A stretch of 64,000 nt of DNA from Myxocyprinus asiaticus (Eukaryota; Chordata; Actinopteri; Cypriniformes; Catostomidae): positions 49,087,501 through 49,151,500 of the forward strand of contig NC_059346.1 in the NCBI RefSeq assembly GCF_019703515.2. The letters are read 5' to 3'. Below are positions 33,090 to 62,885 of this stretch, piece by piece. The notes beneath the pieces were generated by a model. The model did not search any database, was not told where the DNA came from, and was given only the letters and a program-made list of their open reading frames with translations. Positions within the stretch are counted from its first letter, which is position 1; each line of letters opens with the position of its first letter. The position numbers were made by a program, and so were the translations under genes.

Positions 33090-35100
33090 ATGTCTTCGTC
33101 TACTGAAGAACATATTAGAAATTGTGTGGAACCATTAGAACTCCATAAAATGATGACTGAGCAAAAAAATTCTCTTGATTCTGAGATAAACTTGGAGGAG
33201 CTTGGTGAGGTAATTAAGGGCTTGCCTACAGGCAAGTCTCCAGGGCCAGATGGCTTTGCCGCTGAATTTTTTAGATCTTATGCTACAGAACTGGCTCCAC
33301 TTTTGTTTATACAGAATCATAAAAGAATGTAAAGCTTCCGCCAATCATGACACAAGCCCAGATCAGTCTGATTCTTAAAAAGGACAAAGATCCATGCGAG
33401 TATAAGAGTTATCGTCCAAATTCCATGATCCAGCTAGACGTAAATATCTTGTCAAACATTTTGGCTAACTGATTAAGTAAGGTTATGACATCTCTTATAC
33501 AAATTTATCAGGTAGGATTTATTCGGGACCGTATCTCTTCTGATAACATTAGGCTTTCATCAAAATCATGTGGTCAGTGGCGAATGATCAGACTCTGGTC
33601 GCTGCCATCTCACTTGACGCCAAAAAGGCATTTGATATGGTAGAATGGGATTATCTTTTTATATTTTGGAAACATATGGGTTTGGGAATACTTTTATTGG
33701 TTGGATTAAGTTACTTTATAGACACCCGGTAGCGGCGGTACAAACAAATGGATTAATTTTAGATTATTTTACTCTGGATAGGGGCACCCGGCAGGGTTGC
33801 CCTCTTTCCCCGTTATTGTTCTGTCTTGCCCTGGAACCATTAGCAGCCATGATAAGAAAGGAGGAGGATTTTCCAGGGGTGGTGGTGGGAGGTGTGGCAC
33901 ATAAGCTTTTGCTTTACGCAGATGATATTTTATTATTCATCTCCAACCCTACTAGATCTATGCCTTGCCTCCACGGATTTATTAATTCATTTTCTGAGTT
34001 CTCAGGATACAGAGTTAATTGGTCTAAAATCCAAAGCTTTGGCTCTAACAGCGTACTGCCTGGCAACGGCTTTTCAGCCGGGCGCCTTCCAGTGGCCCAA
34101 ACAGGGCATTAAGTATTTGGGAATTTTATTCCCAGCAAATTTGTGTGATTTAGTTAGTTAATTTTGACCCTTTAATAAAAAGGTTTTCGAATGATGTGGA
34201 CAGGTGGGCTTATGGTTAATGTTATTAAAATTAATTGTATTCCAAAATTCAACTACCTGCTACAGTCTCTCCCTATAGATGTCCCCCTCTCTTATTTCAA
34301 GCAATTTGATAGCATAGCGAAGTCCTTCATTTGGAATGGTAAACGTCCCAGACTACATTTCAGTAAGTTGCATAGGCCGATTGACAAAGGTGGGCTAGGC
34401 CTACCCAAGATTTTGTTTTATTATTATGCATTCAGTCTCAGACATTTGGTTCATTGGTTGCTTCCACCTGAGAGAGCCCCTCCCTGGTTTTGTAATGAAC
34501 AGGAAGTTCTTGCCCCTATTTCGCCATTGCAGAGCCTTTCTATCAAACTAACCGGAGAAGTTAAGTTACACCCAGTTATCTTGCATTTGCACTCGGTATG
34601 GACAAAAGTGTCCAGTGTTTAATTTGGACAATTATTTAAATGTTGCCTCGAGCATATGGCTGAACCCAAAATTACATATTAATAAGTCCCCTTTCTGCTG
34701 GTCAGAGTGGATTGTGAAGGAGGTTAATGCACTCTGTGACCTATATGAGAGTGAAGTGTTGCGATCTTTTGAAAATTTGGTTCAAAATTTTGGGATTCCC
34801 AGTTCAAATTTATTTTTAGGTATTTACATCTGCGCCACCTGCTCTGTACTAATTTTGGGAGTAGTGATTACTGCTTTTGGAAAAGGCCATGAGGTATCAG
34901 TGTATTACTTCCTGCTAATTCAGAGTCTGCGAGACAGAGATTTAACTTCTATCAAGAGATTATGGAAGAAAGATTTAAACTTGGTATTGGAGGAGGGAGT
35001 GTGGGCTAGGATTCTAAAACACGTCAAGTCTACATCTAGAGATGCAAGGGTGCGCCTTATGCAATTTAAGATTTTACATTGATTCTATTGGACCCCCTCT
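33090..35100 (+). pseudogene. LINE-A ORF2 reverse transcriptase and C-terminal remnant
   Basis: The reverse transcriptase copies LINE RNA at the nick. Visible blocks are VIKGLPTGKSPGPDGFAAEF, the AISLDAKKAFDMVEWDYLF region (33605-33660), TRQGCPLSPLLFCLALEPLA, and the catalytic YADD at 33915-33926 in LLLYADDILLF. The thumb-like MINVIKINCIPKFNYLLQSL region then follows from about 34205. Frames change at about 33330, 33650, 34110, 34190 and 34615, and stops occur between blocks, so the copy is inactive. Confidence 0.88.
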
Positions 35101-35576
35101 AGATTGTATAGGCTTGGTCTTAAAGACACACCCACCTGCTGGTGATGTCAATCAGAAGATGGAGACACAACCCATGTTTTTTGGTGGTGTGGTAACATCC
35201 AATAATTTTGGTTGAAGGTTGAGAGTTTTATGTGCGACGTATTGGGAACTCGGATTTCGTTTTGTGCCAGACTCTGTGTTTTGGGCGATGGGGCAGTCAT
35301 CGATGTGGGGAATAAACACAAAAAATTGGGTTCTGACCAGTGTAATGATCGCCAGACAAATTATTTTAAGGGGATGGAGGTCAGCTGGAGCACCCTCATT
35401 TCAGGAGTGGTGCACGGAGATGGGAGGGTGGCGGCTTTTGAGGAAGTGTAATTTAAAAGACTAACTTGGGTACAAGATGGGTAACTTGGATTTGTTTGTT
35501 GGGAAATGGAGCAACTATTTGGAGTTTTTGGAGGGCTCTCGGGGAGGGGCAGTGGAGAGAAAGGTATAGGTATAAA

Positions 35577-36412
35577 CAGGGTTGGGAGGGTTACTTTTGA
35601 AATGTATTCCACTACAGATTACAGAATATATGCTGGAAAATGTAATTTGTAACGTATTCCGTTAGATTATTCAAGGTCAGTAACGTATTCTAAATACTTT
35701 GGATTACTTCTTCAGCACTGGTAGATTTCTTCACTTGTTTTGACTATAAAAACTCAGTAAGACAAAATACATGTTAAAAATACATTCTCTGAAAAACCTA
35801 AATATCTTATGCAGTGTTGTTTCTGAAACAAGATAAATCAAACTGATCTTGTTTTAAGGATTTTTAGATATTTTTTCAGGAAAACAAAACAAAAATTATC
35901 ACCAACAATAAAATTTTTGCCCTTATATCAAAGGTCTTACTAGAAAAAAAGAAATTATGATCCAATGTTAATTTTCTTAATAACATTCTTTTATCGTGCC
36001 TGGTAACATGTGCATGTAAAATGGCTAGAAATAGCATTTTAGCTTAGCGTAAAGCTGACAGTTTACACAAGGTTTATTTCTATTTCTTCTGCTCCAGACT
36101 TACTTCAAACTTACTTCTCTGTCTGCACGTATGAATGTAAAACATCATAAAAAAGTGTTTCACCGCTGGTCAAATGCACTTTGGATCACATCATTTATAT
36201 GTATAAAATATTTTCCATCTGAAAGGACTAAATATTAAATGAAACAAATGACAATAAAATGCAAAGTAATCTCTTCAGTAATCAAAATACTTTTTTATTG
36301 TAACTGTATTCTAATTATCAATAATTTAAATTGTAACTGTAGTGGAATACAGTTACTTTTGTATTTTAAATACGTAATCCCGTTACATGTATTCCATTAC
36401 TCCCCAACACTG
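35577..36412 (+). mobile_element. hAT-type MITE in LINE-A 3' UTR
   Basis: The 836-bp element begins CAGGGTTGGGAGGGTTACTT and ends TTACTCCCCAACACTG. A perfect 8-bp duplication GGTATAAA flanks it at 35569-35576 and 36413-36420, the size typical of hAT transposition. There is no transposase. A second copy lies in opposite orientation at 51787-52614. Confidence 0.93.
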
Positions 36413-36430
36413 GGTATAAATACGTGTGAT

Positions 36431-36433
<3 letters not shown>

Positions 36434-36492
<59 letters not shown>
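36434..36492. repeat. (AT)n microsatellite
   Basis: About 58 bp of AT repeat in the LINE-A 3' UTR. The nested sister copy has a shorter TATATATATA run at the equivalent position (32870-32881). Confidence 0.95.
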
Positions 36493-36496
<4 letters not shown>

Positions 36497-36954
36497 ATTA
36501 TTTTTTTTTGTGTGTGTGTATATAATCATGTGTGACCACAGGAATGTTTGTTAAGGGTCAAGGCGGGGTTGGGGTTTGGGAGGGTAATAGTGGGGGTTAA
36601 ATGTTGATTCTATGTTTTGCTTTTATTAATTAACTGTATGAATCAATAAAAACTGTTAATCAAAAAAATAAAAAATAAAAAAAAGCACATCCGCATTAGC
36701 TGGACCAGCCTACTTTTTTTTTTTTTTTTTTTTGCATGATCCAAATTAAAGCAGCACAATTTATAAATACCATTTTTGTCAGATTTTACTGCTTATTTGA
36801 AATAAGTTATTTTATTGGATTTCAGTCTTTCCTCATTCAAGTAGTTAGAAGCTTGTATCCATAGAAAATATTTGCCTGGTAGTGTTCCAAAGATGGCCGC
36901 AGATTGGACTGACTTGCCTTGAAAGGGACTTTGACCGTTGCTCACAATGTTCCC

Positions 36955-37569
36955 TTAAGCAATATTCCGGGTTCAACGCAAGTTAAGCTTAAGTGAAAAG
37001 ATCTGTGGCATAATATTGATTACCACACAAATTTATTTTGACTTGCCCCTCCTTTATAAAAAAAAAAAAAAAAAAACGCTAAAATCTGGGTTACAGCGAA
37101 GCACTTACAATAGAAGTGAATGGGGCCAATTTTTGTGTTACAATACTCACTTTTTCAAAATGATATCCACAAGACATAAACAATATGCAAGTTAACATGA
37201 TTTTAGTGTGATCAAATCACTTACTAACCTTTTCTGTGTAAAGTTATAGCCAATTATACAACTTTGTCACCATGGCAATATAATGTCAACAAACCCTAAA
37301 ACAACTGAAAAAATGACAATTTAAACAACTTTACAGCTCAAATAATACATGAGTTTTACAAATAATAAGCTTAACTTTTCTGCCTTTAAAACCTCCAAAA
37401 AATTGGCCCCATTCACTTCAATTGTAAGTGCATCAATGTAACTTCGATTTTTGCTTTTGTAAAGAAAAGGGGAGGGATGAGTCAAAATTATTTTTTGTGG
37501 TAATCAACATTATTGCACAAATGCTGTCGACTGAGCTTAACTTGTATTGAACCTGGAATATTCCTTTAA
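36955..37569. mobile_element. MITE with AATATTCCGGGTTCAA ends
   Basis: The left end TTAAGCAATATTCCGGGTTC, then AACGCAAGTTAAGCT, is mirrored on the right by AGCTTAACTTGTATTGAACC, then TGGAATATTCCTTTAA. Internal blocks such as AATTGGCCCCATTCACTTCA and AGTGAATGGGGCCAATTTTT also pair. No open frame of note. Confidence 0.85.
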
Positions 37570-37689
37570 CGGAAATGTTGTCAGGTCTTCTGAAGTCTCA
37601 AGTCGTTAGAAGACAAATGCAAGTGTAAATTCTTGATGTCAAAGCCTTATTTTCTTTTTAAAAAAGAATGTATCTTTCATCCATAATGG

Positions 37690-39980
37690 TCATGAAAGGG
37701 TAGCAATCTTTTAAATATTAGAAAAAGATAAAAAATACACTCCTTTATTCGGTTCAGAATTTATCAAATGGATTAATATTATTTATGTGCACCCAGAAGC
37801 CTCAGTCATTACAAATCAAGACATCTCAAATTCGTTTCATCTGTTTCGTGGCACACTCTCTTTTTTTTAATTTGCAATTGCAATGGAACCATTGGCCGCA
37901 AGTATTAGACAACATCCAAGCATAGCTCCCATAGTGATCGAGGGTAGATCCCAACATCTTTCGCTATATGCAGATGATATAATTTTATACATTTCTAATT
38001 CTGAAATGTCCATCCCACCACTGCTTAATCTTCTTGATTTGGTAATTTCTTTGGATTCATTATAAATCGGGGGAAAAAGTGAAGTAATGACTGTCTCTGA
38101 TGATATGGATAAAGAATTTTTGGACAGCACAAAATTTAAAATTGCTCATCAATCCTTCAAATATTTAGGTATAATAATCACTAGGAAACCTGAAACATTA
38201 TTCAAATTAATTTGGAAAAACAAAGTCAAACAACTCAAATCAGATCTTAATTTTTGGAAGACACTTCCCATGTCTATTGTAGGCAGAATTAATGCTACTT
38301 CCATGATTTTTATACGTATTTCAAGCTGTTCCCTCCTCTATACCCCTCCATCAATTTAAGCAACTTGAATCCATTATAACTTCTTTTATTTGGGCCAACA
38401 AGAAGGTTAGAATCAACAGGAAGCATTTAAGTAAAATGATGGTTCAAGGAGGGTTTGGTCTCCCTAACTTCAAATTTTATTACTGGGCTGCCAACTTGAA
38501 TATTTTAGCATGGTGGAGGAAGGCAGTAATGGCGGAAGCAGTTGATAAACCCGAATGGTTAGCGATGAAGAAGCTTCGTGTAAAAACAAACTTCATTACC
38601 GGCCCTACTTAACAGTCCTTTTAAAATACATATCAAAAATATTAATGGAAATGTTGTCATTTCTAATTCACTTAAAGTATGGAAACAAATTAAGATGCAT
38701 TCAAAAATTCCAGATATTTATCTGGACAGTCTAATCTGTAACAATCATGCTTTCCCTCCTGCACTGGAGGATAAGGTCTTTTTCCAATGGAAACACAAGG
38801 GCACAGTGACTATTCAGGATTTCTATAAAGAAGGCAAATTTAGTTCAGCAATATGCCCTTTAATCTACACGTTTTTTCTGCTATTTACAAATAAGAGATT
38901 TTGCGAGAAAACGTATCCCAGATTTTGAAGTTCTAAGTTTGAACCCTATTTTAGACAGAATAGCTAAAGTTCATCCTGGTGTAAGTGGAGCTGTATCTTA
39001 CTTTTATAATTTATTATTGGAAAACGTAGACAATAACACAAACTAAATAAAGCATGAATGGGAAGAAGAAATGGGTTTTAATATTCATGACAACATGTGG
39101 AATGAATGCTTGAGTAATATACATACATGTTCTGTGAATGTTAGACATAATCTGATTCAGTTTAAAGTAATTCATAGGCTTCATTATTCCAACTCTAGGC
39201 TTCACAGAAATTTTCCTTCGGTCACTTTACTTTGTAATAATTGTAAACAGTCAGAAGGTACCCTGCTTCATTCCTTTTGGTCATGTAGTAAAATTCAGCC
39301 CTTCTGGCAATGCATATTCAAATTTCTTTCTGATGCACGCTCCATCAATCTGGAACCTGACCCTGAGCCTGATAGCCTGAGGCTATATCGTTTTGTATGC
39401 TGCTTGCAAAAAGACTCATTTTGCAAATATGGAAATTGGATTCTGTCCCTACTTTTGAGATGTGGGCTAGAGAATTGAGAAACTTGTTACAGCTGGAAGA
39501 ATTGAGATTTATATTAACTGATAAAAGTACCAATTTTCACTAAGATCTGGAAACAAATAAGACTGCATCTACAAGAGAGCTGAGAAGATCAGGGATCATT
39601 GTTTGGCTATAAGCCTCTCTACCAAGCTTTTAACATCAATGTGTTTCATACTTATTTTAATTTTATTGTTAAATCATATTTTGTTTCAATTTTTGGAGTC
39701 GATATTCTCCAAAAAAAAAAGACTGTGAACTGTATCCTTGCTGCTCATGTGAACTATGTGATGTTCTAAAGGAAACTTCTGTGACAAGATGTACATATAA
39801 TCATAACGGGGGAAGGGGGTTATCTTACCAATAATATAATGCGAGTGTTTTATAAAGAATCAACATGTACAATTGTATTGATCAGACAGAATTGACAAAT
39901 AGATGCCTTTATTATTGTTATTACTAATATAATTATATCTGTGAATTGTACATGTATAAAGTGTTAAAAAAAAACATATT
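37690..39980 (+). mobile_element. LINE-B: second L1-clade LINE, 5'-truncated
   Basis: Only the second half of ORF2 and the 3' region remain, ending in a short A-run near 39967-39975. Amino-acid blocks differ from LINE-A, so it is a separate lineage. The 5' boundary is approximate, and no target duplication was found. Confidence 0.8.
37883..39478 (+). pseudogene. LINE-B reverse transcriptase C-terminal half
   Basis: The segment starts just upstream of the catalytic core with ALEPLA-like MEPLAASIRQHPSIAPIVI and carries YADD at 37967-37978. It continues with FKYLGIIITRKPETLFKLIW, LNFWKTLPMSIVGRINATSM, ITSFIWANKKVRINRKHLSK and GGFGLPNFKFYYWAANLNIL. The C-terminal part has HSFWSCSKIQPFW, with a Cys/His knuckle-like CNNCKQSEGTLLHSFWSC. 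At least four frame changes break it. Confidence 0.87.
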
Positions 39981-39999
39981 CCTTAATTTTTGTATTATT

Positions 40000-40849
40000 T
40001 CATCATTTATCTTTCATAATAACACTGTACGTATTAATATCTACAATGAAAATCCACAATAGTGGTTTCGTTCCATTCCGAAGAGCTCATCCCTATTCCC
40101 TAATCCCTTTCGAAGGGTTTACCCTCCAGAGTACGAGCTTTGGAGGACTGAAAGGTGTAGGGCTCACAAATATCAGCCATTCGGAAAGCACTTTGACGTA
40201 ATCTTTCCATGTCAAAGGAGTCGCTGTTAAAGTTGCACAAGGATGACACTAATGAACATCATTTGTACCTGATAAGAATTATTTGCATATGATTTTGCCT
40301 CACTATTTGTTCTACCTATGTGCTCCGAAGGACAGCATATCCTTTGAAAACTTTTGTGTTTGATATTGGTTGCATTGTGTTGCTTGTGTTTTTTTTCTTT
40401 CGGTGAAAAGAAACTTAGAGCCATTTGCTTAACGACGTCTTTTTGCAAATGTTTCCAAAAGCATATGAAAACTGTCTGACTGGCATTAATGCTGTTTTAT
40501 AAACTGGCATGGTGAGACTAATTGCGTTCATGAAACTCAAGATGCTTTGCTCTCGGCTCGCTTTCGTTCTGAAAGTCGAAGCCGCTTCCCTCTCAGGGAC
40601 TGCACGACGGAGACACGCGAGGACAGGATATAGAGCACAGAGAGTTTGAGGATGATTTGTCACCAGCTTGAGCCTTGTGCCTCTCCTCTTCTCCATTTCA
40701 AGTGGCTTTGCCTTTTCAATATGACCACGATGATCTAGGCCCCAGTATTGTTTGGCAGAGTTTATGGTAAGGAGGAAGCTATATTGCTGGCTATTATCCC
40801 TGTCAAGTTTCTCGCTGGAGCCTAAAAAAAGTAAAAGAAAACGGGATGA
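40000..40849. other. Repeat-like non-coding sequence
   Basis: The segment around 40080-40220 (TTCGTTCCATTCCGAAGAGC) and around 40540-40690 looks like retroelement flank, but I could not identify ends. It may be the left part of the DIRS-like remnant that follows. Confidence 0.25.
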
Positions 40850-41870
40850 ATGGTGTCCACCAAATTAGCACCTCCGAGTTTCGCCACCGGTGCCGTTCTT
40901 TCCAGAGCTGCACGAGCAGCTTATTATGACTTGACGTTCTCTCTTCTCAGTAAAAGTTTAGATCTCTGGCACTGCCGCCCCACCAAGGTCTATGCCCAAG
41001 AAATTTGCAGGTATATGGGTGGTGGGGTGTCTGTTGAGTGACACCCCTGGCTAAATATGTCATGAATTCGATTCTCACTTTCCTCGCCATGTGAGCTGGG
41101 AACAAGAGCCTGACATCTCTGTAACAGGATGGTTTCACCCTGTTTTTACTATTGTTGATGGCATGCCAGGGTAGACTGCCGTTTCACAACACAGAGATTT
41201 AAGGCACCTCCATGTCACCTAACAGCCCCTCCGCGTACCCCACTGTGTCAAGCCGGGAATGAGTTTGCGGCTTGACGCTGGTCAGTTCTTTGCTGTTGTT
41301 AGAGACATGCCAGAAGACTGCTGTCACAACATGGGGGTTCAAGGCGTACACAATGCTTTCTTCCGGCCTCAAGAAGGCCTGGTAATGCAGCCCTCTCGTT
41401 TCCCTGAAGTCGACAAGCTGGGAACGAGAACATGGTCCCAGTTTGTTCTCTGTTTGTGTTGCTGTTGGCTCCGTGCCATGTTTGTCTTATTCCAACAAAG
41501 TTTTCTGGTCTTCCAGGACCACAGCTGGGTACTGAACACAGTCGTTACACAGCTATGTGCTTCAGTTTGCAAGGCATCTTCCTTGCTTTAATGTCGTACT
41601 CTCTTCCACCTTCACAGTTCAGAAAGTGGATTGCGCTCAGAGGAACAGTGTCTCCTCACCAAAGATGCGACAGACAATGTACTGTCTTGCAGAAAGTGTT
41701 TTCGGGTAGCGCCAAGGAGGATGGTGGGCTACAGACTATACTGGACTTGAGACACTTGAATCGTATACTCAGGAAGTCTCTGTTCAAGATGGTTACTCAG
41801 AGACAGATTTTGTCAGCTGTAACTATGTCTAAATATGGTTGTTGTGATCACAAATTTGCTAATGATATAA
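40850..41870 (+). pseudogene. DIRS-like retroelement remnant
   Basis: Near 41720-41830 a frame reads EDGGLQTILDLRHLNRILRK, then SLFKMVTQRQILSAV. This matches the start of the reverse transcriptase of DIRS-type elements (pattern KKDGGLRPILDLRxLNRAL..PF+M). Upstream pieces (LAPPSFATGAVLSRAARAAY, KSLDLWHCRPTK) could be gag-like. The reverse transcriptase catalytic core is missing and frames are broken. The DIRS assignment is from memory of the motif. Confidence 0.5.
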
Positions 41871-41879
41871 AAAAAAAAA

Positions 41880-43900
41880 AAAACAGTTCTAATTTGTCAG
41901 CAAATTAAAAAATAATATTTAAGAATTGGTATGAACAGCTATACCCATTGTAAAGTCAAGATGCTAAGCTTTTGAATAATACCTATTTTGTATAGCTCAA
42001 GCAAGTGGTTAACTTATTACATATTTTTTCTCTCTCACAGGGAATTTTATTTGTCATATAAAATCAATAAATCAGCCACAACGCAGAAAACACACACATG
42101 AAAGGATGAGACCATAATACACCCACAATGCAGAACATGCACACACACACACACACACAAATGAATGGCTGAGACTAACACAGCAAGAAGACAGAACACA
42201 CACACGCACACACAGAGAACAAAAACAAAGTCTGAGTCTGACCCCAATGTATGCTTAGATGTGCAAGCTGCACCTTCCAGAAAAAATACTGCATTTTTTT
42301 CTAATGGAAACAAACTAATTTACATGATTGAGTAATTGAATTCTGATATGTTTCAAATAAACTATTGTTTTTTTTTTTTTTTTAAATCCTATATATATAT
42401 CTCTTCTCTTTGAGACACCATGGTCATGTTTGACAGTATACATACAGTAATGTCACACTACTGCCAAAACTTGCCGCAAATTCGGCACTGATCGTTTTCA
42501 CATGCAAATGAGCTTTGCTGCAAATTGTCCGGTGTAGCCAAAGCTTTGCCGAAAGTTCATGTGTCTGGCGAATGACGTGGCACGTTCTAAAATTCAAAAC
42601 GATTATTTCCTGCACACACCGCCAACACTCAGCTTCGAAACACGGAGCGCAACTCGCATAGTTTTACGTTAAATTAGACTTAAATCATTATCGATGGACA
42701 AAGATATCACTGGATGATCTATTGTGAACATGTATTTTCAGTTACAAGTATGTATTTTTGTGGTTTGACAGCTTGAATGAAAGACCTACATACAGAGAAA
42801 TTGCATAATAAATGTCGCCATTTCTAATTGTTCAGTCTGCACAGTTACACCAGTTTCATACACTAACCTGCAAACTCATCAACGTCACTTTGTTCATTCT
42901 TGAAAAAGTACAAAAACCTTTGGAGTGCCATCTGCTGTTCTGTGTGTGTGTGTGTGCTTCAGCACACAAATTAGGCTTCTAATTTAATTGTCGGCTAATT
43001 TTTATATATCGATGCCTCAAAAATATATCGATAAAATAACGTGCCGATCAATAATCGATATTTTATGATATCTCTACAAAAATTAAGGTTATAAAAGGCG
43101 ATCAGACCAAACAGATTTTGCAGCCATCTACTGGTTATTATTTTGACATATAAGTCATATATTTATTCTTTTTTTCCCCCAGCAGATGTCAACAATCTGC
43201 CCTCAATGCATGAGATTTTCTTCATGTTTCAACTTATAGAAGAGCAGGTTTTAACTGAAGTGAAGTTAACATAACTTTACTTATTTGCATATGAAAGTTA
43301 ATGGTGTATTTTAGAAATGTACAGGTAAATAAGATCTAAATAGCATAAAATTACAAAAGAAGTGCATAATTGTATTGTAATTACTTAAAGGGAGAAGAAA
43401 TTATATCATTTCTTAAAAAATAAAAAAAAGTTACACCTGTTCTGTTTCTGGTAAAAAAATGACCGTGAACATCCAAGGTGTTGAGCTATATTGAACAGCC
43501 TAGGAGGGTTAATATCTAGTGGCTAAATTGAAAAAGACAATACATTTGATTAGTGTTAATGAACTCTTGGTAACATGAATGGAAGGGGGAAAAAAAACTA
43601 TGGACACAAATAGTTTCATCCAGAATTTTATAATGCCTGAAAAACTATGCGCATTTGGCATCTATGAAATACAAACTCAACATCAAAAAATACAATAAAA
43701 TGATCCAATACTTGATATCATTCTGGGTGCCTCATGCCACAATTTGGCCTTTTTTAAACAGCGGAACTAATGTGCACATTAGTCTGTTTGCATTCCATGT
43801 TATTCTTCTATACATCATTCATTACCCTGATTCTCTATCATTAGTATGTTCACTTGGGTAGCTTTGTGTACAGTCAAAAGTCAATGCTCAGATTATACCA
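41880..43900. other. Non-coding sequence with microsatellite and repeat scraps
   Basis: It holds an AC repeat (42140-42159), a poly-T run (42367-42383), and a patch of CGATA words (43000-43075) that resembles decayed hAT ends of the TATCGAT kind. No exon or complete element is visible. Confidence 0.35.
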
Positions 43901-44935
43901 GTAGAGGGCAAACTAGGGCAAGAAATCTACATCATTTCAGTCCAGAAAATGAGCATATCATATACTAGTGCTCCCTTTCGTAAAAATCACTCGCCTTCAT
44001 TAATTTCAAAAGTAAAGGAAAGACACCACAGGCACAAGATCAGTTATGAATGACTTGTACTATTGTTGCAAAAAGCTCATTGTCAGTTTCTCTAATGCTG
44101 GCACCCTTTTGGAGCACAAACTGAACAAAGTCCATCAGGAGACAAAATCTGCAGCTGAGCAGGGTGTAAAAATGCATTCATTTAACTATCAACATCACTA
44201 TAAACACTGTTTGCTTGAGAGAATGTCAAACAAGAAAATTAAAGAATACTTTATATTTTGCACTTTGATAATAACCAAATGAGCCTTTCTTTCATCATAC
44301 CATTTCAATCATGAAATATACAACAAACTCTTAAGCTCATATGGTTAATGTGAAATGTCAAAACTATCAGTTTATAAGGCAGTAGACCTATATTCAGAGT
44401 CAATAGCAGATTACTAAAAGCCTTTCTGCACTTGTGTGCTAACTCAAACTGTTCCTTTTGAGAGAACGCTAACAGAATAACATGTCCTTAAAGAGTCCAA
44501 ATGATTCATAATTCTGAGAGAAACCAGGACTTGGCTGTCTGGAGAGTTGAAGTCACAGAAGGTTGACAGCATCTTTTATCAGTTTCTGGAGTGTAAGGAG
44601 TCTCACATTTGGATAGTAACATGCTTGATTTTGAACATGAAATCCTCTAGCGTTCTTAAGGCTGAAAGTTTGTTTTCTTTTTAAATCACAGTGAACAACA
44701 CAATCACCTTATATGCAGTGCAAACCCGAAGTTGTGTCTGTTCACAACTTAAAACCGTGACACCCAATGGCTGCAGAAAACGTGATCCAAAATGTGAAGC
44801 TGATGCAGTGTAAAAGGGAAAAAAAGAGTTCGACAGGTAATGAGAAAAGTGATAACAGTGGAACTTCCTGGTTTTGGTTCACCTTCCACCTCTAAAATTG
44901 ACCAACCCGCAAGCTCCAATGACTCGGGAATAACG
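43901..44935 (-). other. bckdk: Region containing the bckdk 3' UTR
   Basis: Sequence immediately downstream of the bckdk stop, free of recognisable repeats and coding frames. I did not find an unambiguous AATAAA on the minus strand, so the transcript end is undetermined. The short plus-strand frame at 44046-44282 has no coding support. Confidence 0.35.
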
Positions 44936-61585
<16,650 letters not shown>

Positions 61586-62094
61586 CTGTAGAGAGAGAAA
61601 GAGAACTTATGGATACAATATAGGGTTAACAAATCAGCTCTGTTGTGGTTCCAAGAGCTAGTTTTCCTAGAGGCCTGTTTGCCTCATCATTCCTCTGAAG
61701 CCCATTCCTGGCTCTTCTCCATCCCTCGATGAGCACATGGCATAAATTCTTTATGGATTCTAGGAACACGTGGCAAAACGAGGAAGGAGTGACCGGAAAA
61801 TATTTAAACAAGCTGAAGGTTTTGATTGATTAGTCTTAATAGAGAAAGAAATTGACTTCCAGCCAGTTGATGACATATCTGATCAAGCAAATAACATATC
61901 TTCTCAAAGAAATTAAAGCCAAGTTCATGTTGTAATAACTAGAGGTAGACCTGATATTTGGTTTGACAGATATTGTTTAAATAAATAAGTTAACTTTTTA
62001 CATAACAGCCAAAGATGAAAATGAATTTGACCATTTAGTACATCACATAACAATTTTGCATAAATATGATGGCATAAATGATAACTATTATTAC
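61586..62094 (-). other. bckdk 5' intron, no exon found
   Basis: No frame here resembles the missing N-terminal part of the kinase. The minus-strand frame at 61626-61811 is not family-like. Confidence 0.5.
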
Positions 62095-62720
62095 AAATAA
62101 TAAAATATTCATACAGCATGTTTTAGTATTGTAGTCCAATTCTATATTTTTGTAGTGTTTCAAAAAGCAGAAATAAAACAAAATTATAAATTGTTAAATG
62201 TTAAATTGCTAAAAATATTTAATTATAATCATTATTCTTATAGCTCATTATTAACATTAAATTTATAGTTAAATAAAAGTTTGTAAAATTATTGTTCATA
62301 CTTCATGTTTTATTATAGTCCAATTATTTTGTTAGTGTCAAAAAGCAGAAATAAAACACTTAAAAATGGTAACTGTTCATTGTTAAATTGCTAAAAAAGA
62401 TTCAGTATAATTATTATAGATTTAAATAATGTAAATAAAATTTATATATTATCAAAATGTTCATACTGCATGTTTTATTATAGTCTAATTATTATTTTGT
62501 TAGTAGCATAAAACAATTAAAATGCTTAATTATTAAAATTATTTATTAAAACTTAATTTTAATTTATTAATATTATTCTTATAATGTTTTTATTATTGAA
62601 TTTGTAAAATTAAATTACAATTTGTAAAAATGTTCTTAAAATATTTATACTGCATGTTTTATTATCAAATTATAATTTTGTTACCATGTCAAAAAGGAGA
62701 AATAAAACAATTACATTTTT
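62095..62720. repeat. AT-rich tandem repeat, about four degenerate units
   Basis: The words CATGTTTTATTATAGTCCAA, then AAAAAGCAGAAATAAAAC, recur with CATG anchors at 62117, 62304, 62469 and 62653. The spacings are about 187, 165 and 184 bp. The last unit reads AAAAAGGAGAAATAAAACAA. It is a local minisatellite-like expansion in a bckdk intron. Confidence 0.8.
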
Positions 62721-62861
62721 CTTTTTGCATTTCAGTTATTGGACACCCACACATAAAAACAATCTGTATTGTGTTGGTTGTTAAAAAAACAAAACCTTTA
62801 TATCTGAACATTACTGATTTAATTGTACTGAACAAACACTGAAAAGCACTATGTAACCTCC

Positions 62862-62885
62862 CTCAAAAAAAAAAAAAAAAAAAAA
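62862..62885. repeat. Poly(A) tract
   Basis: About 20 uninterrupted A residues, left of the truncated Tc1 at the window end. Confidence 0.9.

Larger units (their letters stand above)
28200..36684 (+). mobile_element. LINE-A: L1-clade non-LTR retrotransposon, decayed composite
   Basis: Parts in order are ORF1 (28248-28981), an inter-ORF region with a tandem duplication and an unclassified insertion, an endonuclease (from about 31040), reverse transcriptase (33100-34160), a C-terminal region to about 35450, a 3' UTR, and an A-rich tail near 36655-36684. Insertions into it are a SINE (31893-32312), a truncated sister LINE (32574-33049) and a hAT MITE (35577-36412). Removing them lets the coding segments and the 3' UTR read through, although several frameshifts remain. 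The 5' end is approximate. Confidence 0.85.

Noticed and set aside
33645..34112. A host gene with a YADD motif
   Set aside because: It is the reverse transcriptase core of LINE-A, flanked by the endonuclease and the 3' UTR of the same element.
36239..36535. Open frame with a Tyr-Ile run
   Set aside because: It is created by the AT microsatellite and the end of the hAT MITE.
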